A stretch of 64,000 bases of DNA from Dyadobacter tibetensis Y620-1 (lineage in GTDB: Bacteria > Bacteroidota > Bacteroidia > Cytophagales > Spirosomataceae), in assembly GCF_000566685.1 (NCBI RefSeq), contig NZ_AZQN01000001.1, positions 372,001 to 436,000 on the forward strand, given 5' to 3'. A model generated the notes under the pieces. The model was not told the origin of the DNA. It saw only the letters and a list, made by a program, of their open reading frames with translations, and made no database searches. Positions 45,346 to 55,300 of the stretch are shown piece by piece. The position numbers and the translations under genes are program-made. Each line of letters opens with the position of its first letter. Within the stretch, counting starts at the first letter, position 1.

Positions 45346-46119
45346 TTATAATTTCCTACAGAAATAGATTATTTCCTCACCTGGCAATGCATATCTTTTA
45401 AGCTCGTCAGGGCTTAGGGTATCATGAACAAAATGATCCTCGACCACAGTGAATCCTCCCTTTCTTAATTCGTCGCCATAGTTCTGGCCGAATAAACGGA
45501 GATGGTCATTCTGAAGAAATATCCTTTCTCTTTCTTTTGGGTCGGTAATGGAGGGGTCTTCGAAGGTCGTGGGGAACTTCATATTTTGAGGAGACTGGAT
45601 TAATGCGTAACCTCCGGGTTTTAATACACGGTATATTTCACTCATGGCTTTGATATAATCCTCTACATGCTCCATGACGTGATTGCAGAATGCTACATCG
45701 AAGGTATTTTCTTCAAATGGTATTTGGTGAATATCCATCTTTACCTTGGCTAATGGCGACTCAATGTCCCCTGTAATATAATCCAGATTCTTCATATGTT
45801 CGAACCTATCGATGAAGCAGTACTCAGGGGCCACATGGAGGACTTTCAAGGGGGCAGAATAAAAGTTCGTTTTCCGACGAAGGTAAAGTGCCATAAGTCG
45901 ATGCCGCTCCAGGGAAAGGCAATGAGGACATAATGCATTTTCTCTACTCGACGTATTGCGCCCATATGGGAGAAATTTCCTGTAATGGTGATTACATACG
46001 GGGCATTCAACCTTGTTTCCCAGGTAAAATATGCTTAATATACGAGCCGCCCAATGTCCGACTAATTGTAAATATGGGCGGGGAATATATCTTAAAACAA
46101 AACTGAAGATTGCCTTCAT
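45346..46119 (-). CDS. SAM methyltransferase with N-terminal zinc ribbon
   Basis: 257 residues. Residues 35-70 carry two cysteine pairs (VECPVCNHHYRKFL and NALCPHCLSLERHR), a likely zinc ribbon. The rest is a class I methyltransferase of the Methyltransf_11 type: LKVLHVAPEY, DYITGDIESPLAKVKMDIHQ, FDVAFCNHVMEHVEDYIKAM and EIYRVLKPGGYALIQSP. Proteins like this often sit in surface polysaccharide clusters, and the convergent neighbour is a glycosyltransferase, but the substrate is unknown. Confidence 0.83.
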   Translation of the reverse strand: MKAIFSFVLRYIPRPYLQLVGHWAARILSIFYLGNKVECPVCNHHYRKFLPYGRNTSSRENALCPHCLSLERHRLMALYLRRKTNFYSAPLKVLHVAPEYCFIDRFEHMKNLDYITGDIESPLAKVKMDIHQIPFEENTFDVAFCNHVMEHVEDYIKAMSEIYRVLKPGGYALIQSPQNMKFPTTFEDPSITDPKERERIFLQNDHLRLFGQNYGDELRKGGFTVVEDHFVHDTLSPDELKRYALPGEEIIYFCRKL

Positions 46120-46175
46120 GGCAGTGATTTATTAAAAATAATTAATAATTTTATAATATAGAATTCACGCTTAAT

Positions 46176-46559
46176 ATGATACCAACTATAGACAGCAAGC
46201 CTCCGGGCAAAAAACTTATCAAACGTATGCCGGCCAAGACTAAGGCCTTTCTTTTAACGCCAGCGGGTTTGGTGCTTTTTAGTTACGGATTAACCATTCT
46301 AACCGAAGCTGGATTCCAGCGTCGTTCTGGTGCCGATATGCAAATTTGGCTATTGCTAGGTGCTTATAGCTTAGGCCTAATCAATGTAGGGCTAATTTGC
46401 CTGGGTTTTGCCGTACGTTTTTACATCTTATCTGATGTGCGACGTGAAACCAGAAGAAGCATTAGGCAGTTAGAACAAAAGATCTCCAATAAATCCAAGC
46501 AACACCCCCGTAAGTCTAAGCCAGTTAGAAAAACAAAAAGCCCTACCAAAAGTAATTGA
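46176..46559 (+). CDS. Small two-helix membrane protein, basic tail
   Basis: 127 residues, not recognised. Two hydrophobic segments (LLTPAGLVLFSYGLTIL near 28-44; IWLLLGAYSLGLINVGLICL near 60-79) are followed by a strongly basic, Ser/Lys-rich tail (residues 90-127) that should lie in the cytoplasm. No enzymatic motif. Confidence 0.6.
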   Translation: MIPTIDSKPPGKKLIKRMPAKTKAFLLTPAGLVLFSYGLTILTEAGFQRRSGADMQIWLLLGAYSLGLINVGLICLGFAVRFYILSDVRRETRRSIRQLEQKISNKSKQHPRKSKPVRKTKSPTKSN

Positions 46560-46599
46560 CAGGGACTTATTTTCGATGAAATATCGGGTGTTGCAAGGG

Positions 46600-46752
46600 T
46601 TATTTCTTGTTAGCTTCAAACTGAGCCTTAATCGCCTCAACGTCAACATTTCTAACCTCTGGTTTGCGCAAAAGATTTTTAATAGTTGCAGTACGATTGT
46701 TTGCCACTGCTTTATTTCTACGTCCTTTACGTTTTAATTCCGTAACTGCCAT
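46600..46752 (-). CDS. 50-residue basic protein, possible ribosome-associated factor
   Basis: A complete frame from the ATG at 46752 to TAA at 46600: it starts MAVTELKRKGRRNKAVANNR and ends VEAIKAQFEANKK. The N-terminal half is very basic, the C-terminal half alpha-helical and mixed charge. The coding look, the complete start/stop, and the place next to hisS favour a real gene. I recall similar short proteins in Cytophagales but no family name. Size and charge recall small ribosomal proteins, which is inference. Confidence 0.7.
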   Translation of the reverse strand: MAVTELKRKGRRNKAVANNRTATIKNLLRKPEVRNVDVEAIKAQFEANKK

Positions 46753-46988
46753 TTTAATTATTTGTTTTGTGAAAGAGCCGCAAAATTAATCAAATTTGTA
46801 TAAATAAAGTAGTCAACGGGCATAAATATTACCTTAGCAGTCCTAACTTTGCACATTGAATGAATTAGAACTCCTAAAAATGAATATTTACTACATTTTC
46901 TGACTGATGATTTAAAGTTGGTTACCCGAACATTGGGTAATGAATTAGGGTAAACTAGGAAGAAAATGTAAATTAATTTGAGACACTC

Positions 46989-48350
46989 ATGAGTAAACCA
47001 TCTCTAGCCAGAGGTACCCGCGATTTCGGTCCCGAGCAAATGGCTCGCCGTAATTTTATATTAGACACCATTCGCCGAAATTATCAACGCTACGGTTTTC
47101 AACCCTTGGAAACCCCGGCCCTTGAAAACCTGTCGGTGCTAATGGGCAAATATGGGGATGAGGGGGATCAGTTATTGTTCAAAATCCTAAATTCAGGCGA
47201 TTTTAAATCTAAAACCACTTCCGAGGATTGGGAGGGGACAGCCAAGTCGCTGACTACCAAAATTTCGGAAAAGGGATTGCGGTATGACCTAACTGTTCCC
47301 TTTGCCCGGTATGTAGTCATGAATCGTGGATCTCTGGCCATGCCATTTAAGAGATATCAGATTCAGCCAGTATGGCGTGCCGATAGGCCTCAAAGAGGTA
47401 GGTATCGTGAATTTTATCAGTGTGATGCCGACGTTGTTGGTACCGACTCTCTCCTGTGTGAAGCTGAAATTGTAGGACTTTTACACGACATTTTCCCTCA
47501 GTTAGGTATAGAAGATTTTGTTGTCAAAATAAATAACCGAAAAATCCTCACGGGTATAGCAGAAGTGGTGGGTGCTCAGGGACAGGAGGGAACATTATGC
47601 GTGGCAATCGATAAATTAGATAAAATCGGGAAGGAAAAAGTGAAGGCAGAGCTGGTTGAGCGCGGTTTTCAATCCAATAGTATTGAATTATTAGAGCCAA
47701 TTTTCGATCTAGATAAGAATAAGGATCCTTTTGCAGTCCTGAAGGAGTGGCTTGGCAGCTCTGAAATTGCTATGGAAGGTATCCGGGAGTTAGAACAAGT
47801 CTGGCATTTCATCCAATTATCGGGACTTGAAAATCCCAGAATTGAATTTGATGTAACCTTAGCCAGAGGTTTGTCTTATTATACAGGTGCTATTTTTGAA
47901 GTCAAAGCGCAGGGTGTACAAATCGGAAGTATTTCAGGCGGAGGTCGTTATGATAATTTAACGGGAACCTTCGGGGTGCCTGGAATTTCAGGCGTAGGAA
48001 TTTCCCTGGGTGTAGACCGCATATATGATGTAATGGAGGAGTTAGGATTATTTCCGGAAAGTCATACGACGAGTACGCAGCTAATGCTCACCAATTTCGA
48101 TCGGGAAGCCTTCGAATATGGACTATCTATATTATCCTCACTCAGAAGAGCGGGAATAAATACGGAGATGTATCCAGATTCTGTAAAACTGAAAAAACAA
48201 TTAGATTTCGCTGATAAAAAACAAATACCTTATGTAATGCTCATTGGATCGGAAGAAATTCAATCGGGCATGTTAACTTTGAAGAATATGAAAACCGGAG
48301 AGCAGAAAAAGCTGGAATTGGCTCAGGTAATAGAGACAATTCTTCAGTAA
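46989..48350 (+). CDS. hisS: Histidine--tRNA ligase
   Basis: Charges tRNA-His. 453 residues. Class II motif 1 region GTRDFGPEQMARRNFI, motif 2 FKRYQIQPVWRADRPQRGRYREFYQCDADV, histidine-specific LARGLSYYTGAIFEV, SGGGRYDNL and motif 3 GVGISLGVDRIY. The C-terminal anticodon-binding domain begins near residue 355. There is a short insertion between motifs 1 and 2 (FKSKTTSEDWEGTAKS) common in this phylum. It lies 84 bases ahead of hisG. Confidence 0.97.
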   Translation: MSKPSLARGTRDFGPEQMARRNFILDTIRRNYQRYGFQPLETPALENLSVLMGKYGDEGDQLLFKILNSGDFKSKTTSEDWEGTAKSLTTKISEKGLRYDLTVPFARYVVMNRGSLAMPFKRYQIQPVWRADRPQRGRYREFYQCDADVVGTDSLLCEAEIVGLLHDIFPQLGIEDFVVKINNRKILTGIAEVVGAQGQEGTLCVAIDKLDKIGKEKVKAELVERGFQSNSIELLEPIFDLDKNKDPFAVLKEWLGSSEIAMEGIRELEQVWHFIQLSGLENPRIEFDVTLARGLSYYTGAIFEVKAQGVQIGSISGGGRYDNLTGTFGVPGISGVGISLGVDRIYDVMEELGLFPESHTTSTQLMLTNFDREAFEYGLSILSSLRRAGINTEMYPDSVKLKKQLDFADKKQIPYVMLIGSEEIQSGMLTLKNMKTGEQKKLELAQVIETILQ

Positions 48351-48433
48351 AAATAAGTTCTCACATTATACTTTAACTGGAACGATAATCCAAAAATGCT
48401 TTTCCATCGGAGTGGATGAAAAGCCCTTAACGA

Positions 48434-49294
48434 ATGACTGATACAATAAGAATAGCGATTCAAAAGTCGGGCCGACTTAGCGAAGATTCCCTCAAGCTCA
48501 TTAAAGAATGTGGCATACGTTTTGACAACGGAGGCGGAAAGTTAAAAACTGCCGCCACTAACTTTCCGGCAGAAATATTATTTCTCCGGGACGACGATAT
48601 ACCGGGATATGTTGAAGATGGTGTAGCTCATTTGGGTATTGTTGGGCAAAATGTTTCGGAAGAAACCAACCGCACGGTTGATACGGTACATAAACTTGGA
48701 TTTTCTAAATGCCGATTATCCATAGGTGTATTAAGAGAGCAGGAATATAATGGAGTGCAGGACCTGGATGGTAAAAGCATTGCCACCACCTATCCACGTT
48801 TGTTAGGAGAGTATCTTGCTGCCAATAATGTTACTGCCCACATTCATGAGATAAGTGGGTCAGTAGAGATCGCTCCTAGTATTGGATTGGCCGACGCAGT
48901 ATGTGATATTGTCAGTTCAGGGAGTACTCTTTTGAGTAACGGGCTTAAGGAAGTAGAGACGATTTTTCGCTCAGAGGCAGTTATGATCGCCGGTAAAAAT
49001 CTTCCTGCTCCGCAGCAAGCCTTGTTAGATCAGCTTTTATTCCGGATCAAATCGGTACAGGTAGCTAAAAATAATAAGTACATCTTGCTAAATTGCCCAA
49101 ATGAATCTGTAGATTCTATAATTGAATATCTGCCGGGTATGCGTTCGCCGACCGTGTTGCCTCTGGCACAGAAAGGATGGTCTTCTCTTCATTCTGTAAT
49201 TAATGAAAATGATTTTTGGGAGAATATCGAGAAGATACGCCAGGCTGGTGCAGAAGGAATTTTGGTGATCCCAATAGAAAAAATGATACTCTAA
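48434..49294 (+). CDS. hisG: ATP phosphoribosyltransferase, long form
   Basis: First step of histidine synthesis, ATP plus PRPP. 286 residues, the HisG-L form with a C-terminal ACT-like domain (about 215-286) that binds histidine for feedback inhibition, so no HisZ is needed. Visible: AIQKSGRLSEDSLKLIKECG, DLDGKSIATTYPRLLGEYL and the PRPP-loop region ADAVCDIVSSGSTLLSNGL. First gene of the hisG-hisD-hisC set; the 83-base leader before it has an imperfect hairpin but no His-codon leader peptide was seen. Confidence 0.97.
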   Translation: MTDTIRIAIQKSGRLSEDSLKLIKECGIRFDNGGGKLKTAATNFPAEILFLRDDDIPGYVEDGVAHLGIVGQNVSEETNRTVDTVHKLGFSKCRLSIGVLREQEYNGVQDLDGKSIATTYPRLLGEYLAANNVTAHIHEISGSVEIAPSIGLADAVCDIVSSGSTLLSNGLKEVETIFRSEAVMIAGKNLPAPQQALLDQLLFRIKSVQVAKNNKYILLNCPNESVDSIIEYLPGMRSPTVLPLAQKGWSSLHSVINENDFWENIEKIRQAGAEGILVIPIEKMIL

Positions 49295-49341
49295 AGACTT
49301 TTACTACGTCGGAGATTTCTCCGAACCTAGGGAGCGCTTAT

Positions 49342-50607
49342 ATGAAAATAACAGAATATCCTAAACGCGAAGAGTGGCCTGCCCTGTTGTCACGTCCCGT
49401 TTTGAATTTTAAAGAAATAGAGGCTCAGGTAAGTCCTATCTTAACTGAAGTAAGAGATCATGGCGATGAAGGAATCCGACGCCTGACTCTGAAGTTCGAT
49501 GGTACGGCAAATTCGGATTTTATCTTTACTCAGGACGAGATCGATGCAGCTGAAGGACTCCTGGATGAGGATCTAAAGGCTGCTATACGACTTGCCTATG
49601 ACAATATTTACACTTTTCATCAGAAGCAGCTTCAGCCGATTGAGAAAGTTGAAACCATGCCTGGTGTCGAGTGCTGGCGTAAGAGTGTAGGAATCGAAAA
49701 GGTAGGAATATACATTCCAGGTGGGACTGCTCCGTTGTTCAGTACTGTTCTGATGCTTGGGGTTCCGGCTCAAATAGCAGGATGTAAAGAAATTGTCTTG
49801 TGCACTCCTTCTAACCATCCTGCCATTCTTTACGCAGCCAAAATGGTGGGCGTTACCAGGGCATTCCGGATTGGAGGTGCCCAGGCCATAGCAGCATTGG
49901 CATATGGTACCGCGTCAGTTCCTCAGGTTTATAAGATTTTTGGGCCAGGGAATCAATATGTGATGGCCGCTAAGATGCTGGTGAGCAAGGAAGGAATTGC
50001 CATAGACATGCCGGCTGGTCCTTCGGAAGTGGCAGTGTATGCCGACAGCACGGCTGTTCCGGAATTCGTAGCTGCGGATCTGCTCTCGCAGGCCGAGCAT
50101 GGAAGCGATAGTCAGGTATTGCTGGTTTCTACCAATTTGGATTTGGTGCAACGAGTAAGCCTTGCCTTAGAAGCTCAACTCGCCGATCTCCCCCGCAAGG
50201 AAATGGCATCCGTCTCCATGGGTAATAGTCGAGCCATCATAGTTAAAAGTCAGTCAGAAGCCTTGGAACTGTTAAATGAATATGCTGCAGAACACCTCAT
50301 TCTTAGTGTAGAAAATGCTGAGGTAGTTTCGGAAAGCATTGTTAACGCTGGATCAATCTTTCTAGGAAATTATACTCCGGAATCCTGTGGTGATTACGCT
50401 TCAGGTACCAACCATACCTTACCTACCAATGGCTACGCCCGGGCATATAGTGGTGTCTCTCTGGATAGTTTTGTCAAAAAAATTACGATTCAGAACATTA
50501 GTTTGGATGGACTCAAAAAGTTAGGGCCTGCCGTTGAAAAAATGGCCGAGGCCGAGTCGCTTCATGGACACAAAAGGGCCGTTAGCATTCGTTTACAGCA
50601 AGATTAA
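49342..50607 (+). CDS. hisD: Histidinol dehydrogenase
   Basis: Last two oxidations of histidine synthesis (histidinol to histidine), zinc enzyme. 421 residues from the ATG at 49342; the frame is open into hisG but the protein family starts here (MKITEYPKREEW). Visible: IPGGTAPLFSTVLMLGVPA, IFGPGNQYVMAAKMLVS, DMPAGPSEVAVYAD, QAEHGSDSQVLLV (zinc/catalytic region) and ENAGSIFLG-type NAGSIFLGNYTPESCGDYA with HTLPTNGYAR. 47 bases after hisG. Confidence 0.97.
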   Translation: MKITEYPKREEWPALLSRPVLNFKEIEAQVSPILTEVRDHGDEGIRRLTLKFDGTANSDFIFTQDEIDAAEGLLDEDLKAAIRLAYDNIYTFHQKQLQPIEKVETMPGVECWRKSVGIEKVGIYIPGGTAPLFSTVLMLGVPAQIAGCKEIVLCTPSNHPAILYAAKMVGVTRAFRIGGAQAIAALAYGTASVPQVYKIFGPGNQYVMAAKMLVSKEGIAIDMPAGPSEVAVYADSTAVPEFVAADLLSQAEHGSDSQVLLVSTNLDLVQRVSLALEAQLADLPRKEMASVSMGNSRAIIVKSQSEALELLNEYAAEHLILSVENAEVVSESIVNAGSIFLGNYTPESCGDYASGTNHTLPTNGYARAYSGVSLDSFVKKITIQNISLDGLKKLGPAVEKMAEAESLHGHKRAVSIRLQQD

Positions 50608-50622
50608 AAAGGTAAGATACGC

Positions 50623-51684
50623 ATGAAAAGTTTTGCACTAAAAGATATTTTAAGACCTCATATCGCCAACTTAGCCCCCTATTCTTCGGCAAGAGATGAG
50701 TATACCGGTAAGGTGGGGGTATTCTTGGACGCCAATGAAAACCCTATCGGTTCGGTTTCCGACCATTGCTATAATCGATATCCTGATCCCTATCAGGCAG
50801 AAATTAAAGCAAGAATTAGTCCCATCAAAAAGATTGGAACCGAACAGATTTTTTTAGGCAATGGAAGTGATGAGCCCATTGATCTGCTGATTCGGGCAAC
50901 TTGCCGCCCTGCTATTGACCGTATCCTTATTATGCCTCCTACCTATGGCATGTATGAGGTAAGTGCCTCCATTCATGATGTGCCGGTAGACAAAGTACCC
51001 CTCACTGCCGATTATCAAATAGAAGTCGATAAAGTCCTGAATGCTGTCGTACCGGAAACAAAAATTATTTGGATTTGTACGCCCAATAATCCTACGGGCA
51101 ATTGCCTGGAATCCAGTGTTATTGAAAAAATAGTCCGTAACTTTTCCGGATTAGTCGTTGTAGATGAGGCGTATATCGACTTTGCCAATACGAGCAGTTG
51201 GCTAGATAGATTGGCTGAATTTCCGAATTTGGTCGTGCTTCAAACCTTCTCTAAAGCTTGGGGGCTTGCGGGTTTGAGGGTGGGAATGTGTTTCGCCAGC
51301 GAAGAGTTGGTTAGAATATTAAATAAAATAAAGCCACCCTATAATATTAGCCTTCCCGCTCAGCAAGCGCTCATGTCAGGCCTGGATTCTGCCGAAAGGA
51401 AAGATGTCATGGTAGAAGAAATTTTAAAAGAAAGGGAGAAACTGCGTACGATGTTATCCCAATTATCGTTTGTTCTACAGATATTTCCGTCGGACGCCAA
51501 TTTTTTACTAGTTCGATTTTCAGATGCCTCTGCAGTGATGTCTTACCTGATCGAGCATACCATAATAGTAAGAGATCGGTCTAAGGTTTTTAGCTGCGAA
51601 GGTTGTTTGCGTATTTCCGTTGGAACTACAGAAGAAAATATGGAGTTGATCGAAGCCTTAAAATCCTTTCCTCTTCCTATTTAA
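50623..51684 (+). CDS. hisC: Histidinol-phosphate aminotransferase
   Basis: PLP aminotransferase that makes histidinol phosphate. 353 residues. It shows DANENPIG near residue 36, NRYPDPYQAEIK, FLGNGSDEPIDLLIRA, IWICTPNNPTGN, VVVDEAYIDFA and the PLP lysine in LQTFSKAWGLAGLRVGM. 15 bases after hisD. The next plus-strand gene is an unrelated outer-membrane protein, so hisB and the other his genes are not in this operon within the window. Confidence 0.97.
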   Translation: MKSFALKDILRPHIANLAPYSSARDEYTGKVGVFLDANENPIGSVSDHCYNRYPDPYQAEIKARISPIKKIGTEQIFLGNGSDEPIDLLIRATCRPAIDRILIMPPTYGMYEVSASIHDVPVDKVPLTADYQIEVDKVLNAVVPETKIIWICTPNNPTGNCLESSVIEKIVRNFSGLVVVDEAYIDFANTSSWLDRLAEFPNLVVLQTFSKAWGLAGLRVGMCFASEELVRILNKIKPPYNISLPAQQALMSGLDSAERKDVMVEEILKEREKLRTMLSQLSFVLQIFPSDANFLLVRFSDASAVMSYLIEHTIIVRDRSKVFSCEGCLRISVGTTEENMELIEALKSFPLPI

Positions 51685-51739
51685 AATGCCTGACAATAGT
51701 CAATACTTAAACTAAATACGAAGAATCACAACGAACACT

Positions 51740-52264
51740 ATGATGAAAAAAATTGCATTTTCCTTATTGCTTGTATTTTGCGCGAGCATAGCCTTTGCTC
51801 AAAATGATAATTGGGCGGTTGGTTTTAAAGCTGGCGAACCTTCGGGGCTTAATATTCGTAAATATTTCAATAATATCCACGCCATCGATGTTACCATTGG
51901 TACCTATGGAGGCGTAATGTCGAAAAATCGCCGTTATCGTGGAGATGATGGCGAATATCGTAATACTGGTCTATCGATTCAAGCGCATTATCTATGGCAG
52001 ACACCCTTCTTTAATTCAGAAGCTGTTCATATCTATTATGGTTTAGGAGGACAAGTGAATAGTCGGAGATCATATCCTAAACGTTTGGCAGGAGAATACG
52101 AAAAAAATATCAGCCTGGGGGGCTCTGCCTTGGGAGGAGTAGAATATTTTATACCCAATAATAGAATATCCGTCTTTCTGGAGGGAGGGACCTATTTGGA
52201 GCTATTACCACGACCTTTCTATCTGAGTCCTAATATTTCAGCTGGCGTTCGATTCAATCTGTAA
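51740..52264 (+). CDS. Small outer-membrane beta-barrel-like protein
   Basis: 174 residues. Signal peptide (KKIAFSLLLVFCASIAFAQ) followed by alternating polar/hydrophobic strands: WAVGFKAGEPSGLNIRKYF, IDVTIGTYGGVM, GLSIQAHYLWQTPF, VHIYYGLGGQVNS, SALGGVEYFI, and the C-terminal PNISAGVRFNL, a strand ending in Leu after Phe-Asn like many outer-membrane barrels. Probably an 8-strand barrel; ligand unknown. Confidence 0.78.
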   Translation: MMKKIAFSLLLVFCASIAFAQNDNWAVGFKAGEPSGLNIRKYFNNIHAIDVTIGTYGGVMSKNRRYRGDDGEYRNTGLSIQAHYLWQTPFFNSEAVHIYYGLGGQVNSRRSYPKRLAGEYEKNISLGGSALGGVEYFIPNNRISVFLEGGTYLELLPRPFYLSPNISAGVRFNL

Positions 52265-52288
52265 AAAGCGATTTATTTCTTGTCAAAT

Positions 52289-52326
52289 ACACAAAATGCA
52301 GGCTTATCAAAGTCTGCATTTTGTGT
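52289..52326 (+). terminator. Terminator after the beta-barrel gene
   Basis: Perfect 13-bp stem acacaaaatgcag (52289-52301) with ctgcattttgtgt (52314-52326), loop of 12 bases. It ends the his-downstream transcript. Confidence 0.8.
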
Positions 52327-52367
52327 ATATTGGAGGATGATTACCATTCTTTATAAATCTAAGTCAC

Positions 52368-55300
52368 GTGTTTAAAGTCTATAGTTCGTCGGCAGGTTCT
52401 GGGAAAACATATACCCTTACCAAAGAATATTTGAAGCTTGCCTTGCATACCAGTTCAGATTCATATTATAAGCATATCTTGGCCATTACGTTTACCAATG
52501 CAGCGGCTAACGAAATGAAGACCAGGATTTTGGGTATGCTTCGCATGTTTGCCGAAACCAGCCTCCCTTTAGATGATAAGCATAGCATGTTCCGGGAAGT
52601 TGTTACTGAGCTTTATCCCGAAACTATTCAAGACAAGGAGCTTTTTTTACAAGGCTGTCAACTTATTGCAGCAAGGGCCCAACTCGTTTTTTATAAGGTG
52701 CTGCATCGTTATTCCGACTTTGCCGTAATGACTATTGATAAGTTCACCAAGGGGCTGGTGAGTAGCTTCACCGATGAATTAGGCTTGCCCTTCGTTTTTG
52801 AAACACAAATAGATGCCGATTTATTAGATGATGCTATCGATCGATTGCTGGCACGAATAGGGCAGGAGGGGGAGTTTATGTTGAGCAATCTGGTAGAAAA
52901 CTTTTACCGAGAGCGGGCAGAGGAGGGAGCGAGTTGGGGAGCGCTGCCGGCCACGATCCGTGCGGCTTCAAGTTCGCTGTTGCAGGAGGAAGCTTATGTG
53001 AATATTCAAAAGTTAGGGCAACTTACCATGGAAGACTGGAGTCAGATACGAAAGCGTATCCGTCAGTTTTGCAGGGATAAGGAGGTCCTTATTGCCGATA
53101 CTGCCCGGGTCGCATATCAAAAAATATTGGATACAGGCCTTGAAGAAAAAGACTTTTTCCAGGGACGTAACGGTGTAGGGGCCTACTTTGCACAACGTTC
53201 CCAGGGAGATAAACTTTGGAACATTCCCAATTCATATGTTCTGAAAGCGATGGAGGAGGATGTCTGGTATGGAGCACGTGCCCCTATTGGGATAAAAGAT
53301 CGCATTGATGGAATAAAAAATGATCTACTCGATTCTTATAACCAAATAGAGGCAATTAGAATCGAAGAGGGATCTAAGGTTTTGTTGTATCAAGCTCTGG
53401 ACAAACATCTGTATAGCCTATCACTATTAGGGGAGATCCGGAAGGAATTTGACCAGCTTTTGCGAGAGAAAAATCAGGTACATATCTCTGATTTCAATCG
53501 TAGAATTGCAGAAATCGTCTCCAATGAGCCGGTACCTTTTATCTTCGAAAGATTGGGGGAAAAGTACAATCATATTCTTTTGGATGAATTTCAGGATACT
53601 TCTAAGTTGCAGTTTGCCAACCTGATACCACTCATCGAAAATGCCCTGGGTGAAGGTCATTTCAATTTAGTGGTAGGCGACGCTAAACAAGCTATCTATC
53701 GGTTCCGGGGAGGAGATATGGATCTTATACTTCATCTTTCTCAGGATCAGCTTTCTGGTTTAGCTAAAAAATTAGGTGGAAACCCATTATTGGTTCAGCG
53801 TCTTGAAAATATAGGGCAATATTTAGATGTTGCTCATCTACGTACCAATCGAAGAAGCTATCAGGAAATTACTGAGTTTAATAATGGTTTTTTTGCTTTC
53901 GTTGCGGAGGATTTAGGAAGTCAGTATCCGATTGTAAAAACGGTGTTTGACGAATATTTCCAGCAAGAAATTCCTCAAGGTGTTAAAACGGGAGGAGGTG
54001 TTCAAATCGACTTTTATGACAGAGAATCCGCAGAAGGCGATTCCGGGGACGAGGTTCGTGAAGATACTATTTTAAAGGGTGTCCTCGAACGAATCCAGAA
54101 CTTGAAATGGTCAGGGTATGAATGGCGTGATATAGCAATTCTGTGCCGATCTCGGAAGCATGCGGCCCAACTTGCATCTGCACTTCAAGAGGCAGGGTTC
54201 GCTCTGATCTCCGACGACGCCCTTACCCTTGCTTATTCCCGCCAACTTCAATTCGTGATTTCTATCATGAAGGTGATGTTAACTCCAGATGATAGTTTGG
54301 CACGATATGAATCTCTTTATATTTTTCATTATTACATTTTAGGCAAGCCGCCACTTTCGTCGGATATGCAAAAGATGAAAGTAGTTGCCGACGAGCGGGG
54401 GATAGATCAGTTTCTGGTTTATTTTGAAACCTGGGATATCCAGTTGACCGCTTTCAAACTACGACAGGCTTCAGTCTTGGAACTGGCCGAGCTGATTATG
54501 CGAGATTTTGGACTTTTTGCCTTAGCGACGGAAGAAGCCTATTTGTTTCGTTTTCTGGATATGGTTCTAGATTTTGGAACCGGACGTAGTAGTCATCTCA
54601 GTGACTTCCTCGCTCATTGGGAAGTTGCCAGATTCAAAATTTCAATCGCCGTGCCCGAGGCTACCAATGCCATCAGAATAACTACCATTCACAAGTCGAA
54701 AGGCTTGGAGTATCCGGCTGTCATTATTCCTTATGCCGATTGGAAAGTAACTCCAAGGAGTGGGGATAACATTTGGGTGGATATGGAAGAGGATGCCGAC
54801 TTACAAGCGCTGGAGATTGAACATATTGAGGGGCGTAAGAAATTAGTAAGTGCGTTGGTTTCGGTGAAAAAGGAGCTTTCAGAATCGTCTGTAGGAAATC
54901 AACTGGAGGATCACGAGGTACGGACAATTGTAGAGAATCTCAATTTATTATATGTAGCGTTCACCCGACCGATCCAGTCACTTTATATTTTGGCATCTCG
55001 GCCACCTGTCAAAAATACAAATAGCCAAATTAATGGGTGGTTATATAATTATCTTAACAGACCCGATGCTAAACCACAGTGGCAGGATTCCGTAATGCAA
55101 TATTGTCTTTTCAATGCGAGTGGATCACCGGAACATGCGCATGTGAAAAGCAGCGAAGAAGCTTATTTACTTCGGGAAATCATCAGTAGCGATCCGGGTA
55201 AGAATCTCCGTCTCCGTAGACAAGCAGATAGGATTTTCGATTTAGAAACATTTGAAATACGAAATGATCTTTTCCAGAAGGCCTGCTATGCCCTTACCCG

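Noticed and set aside
48395..48425. Hairpin before hisG as histidine attenuator
   Set aside because: Imperfect stem, no T run and no leader peptide with repeated His codons.
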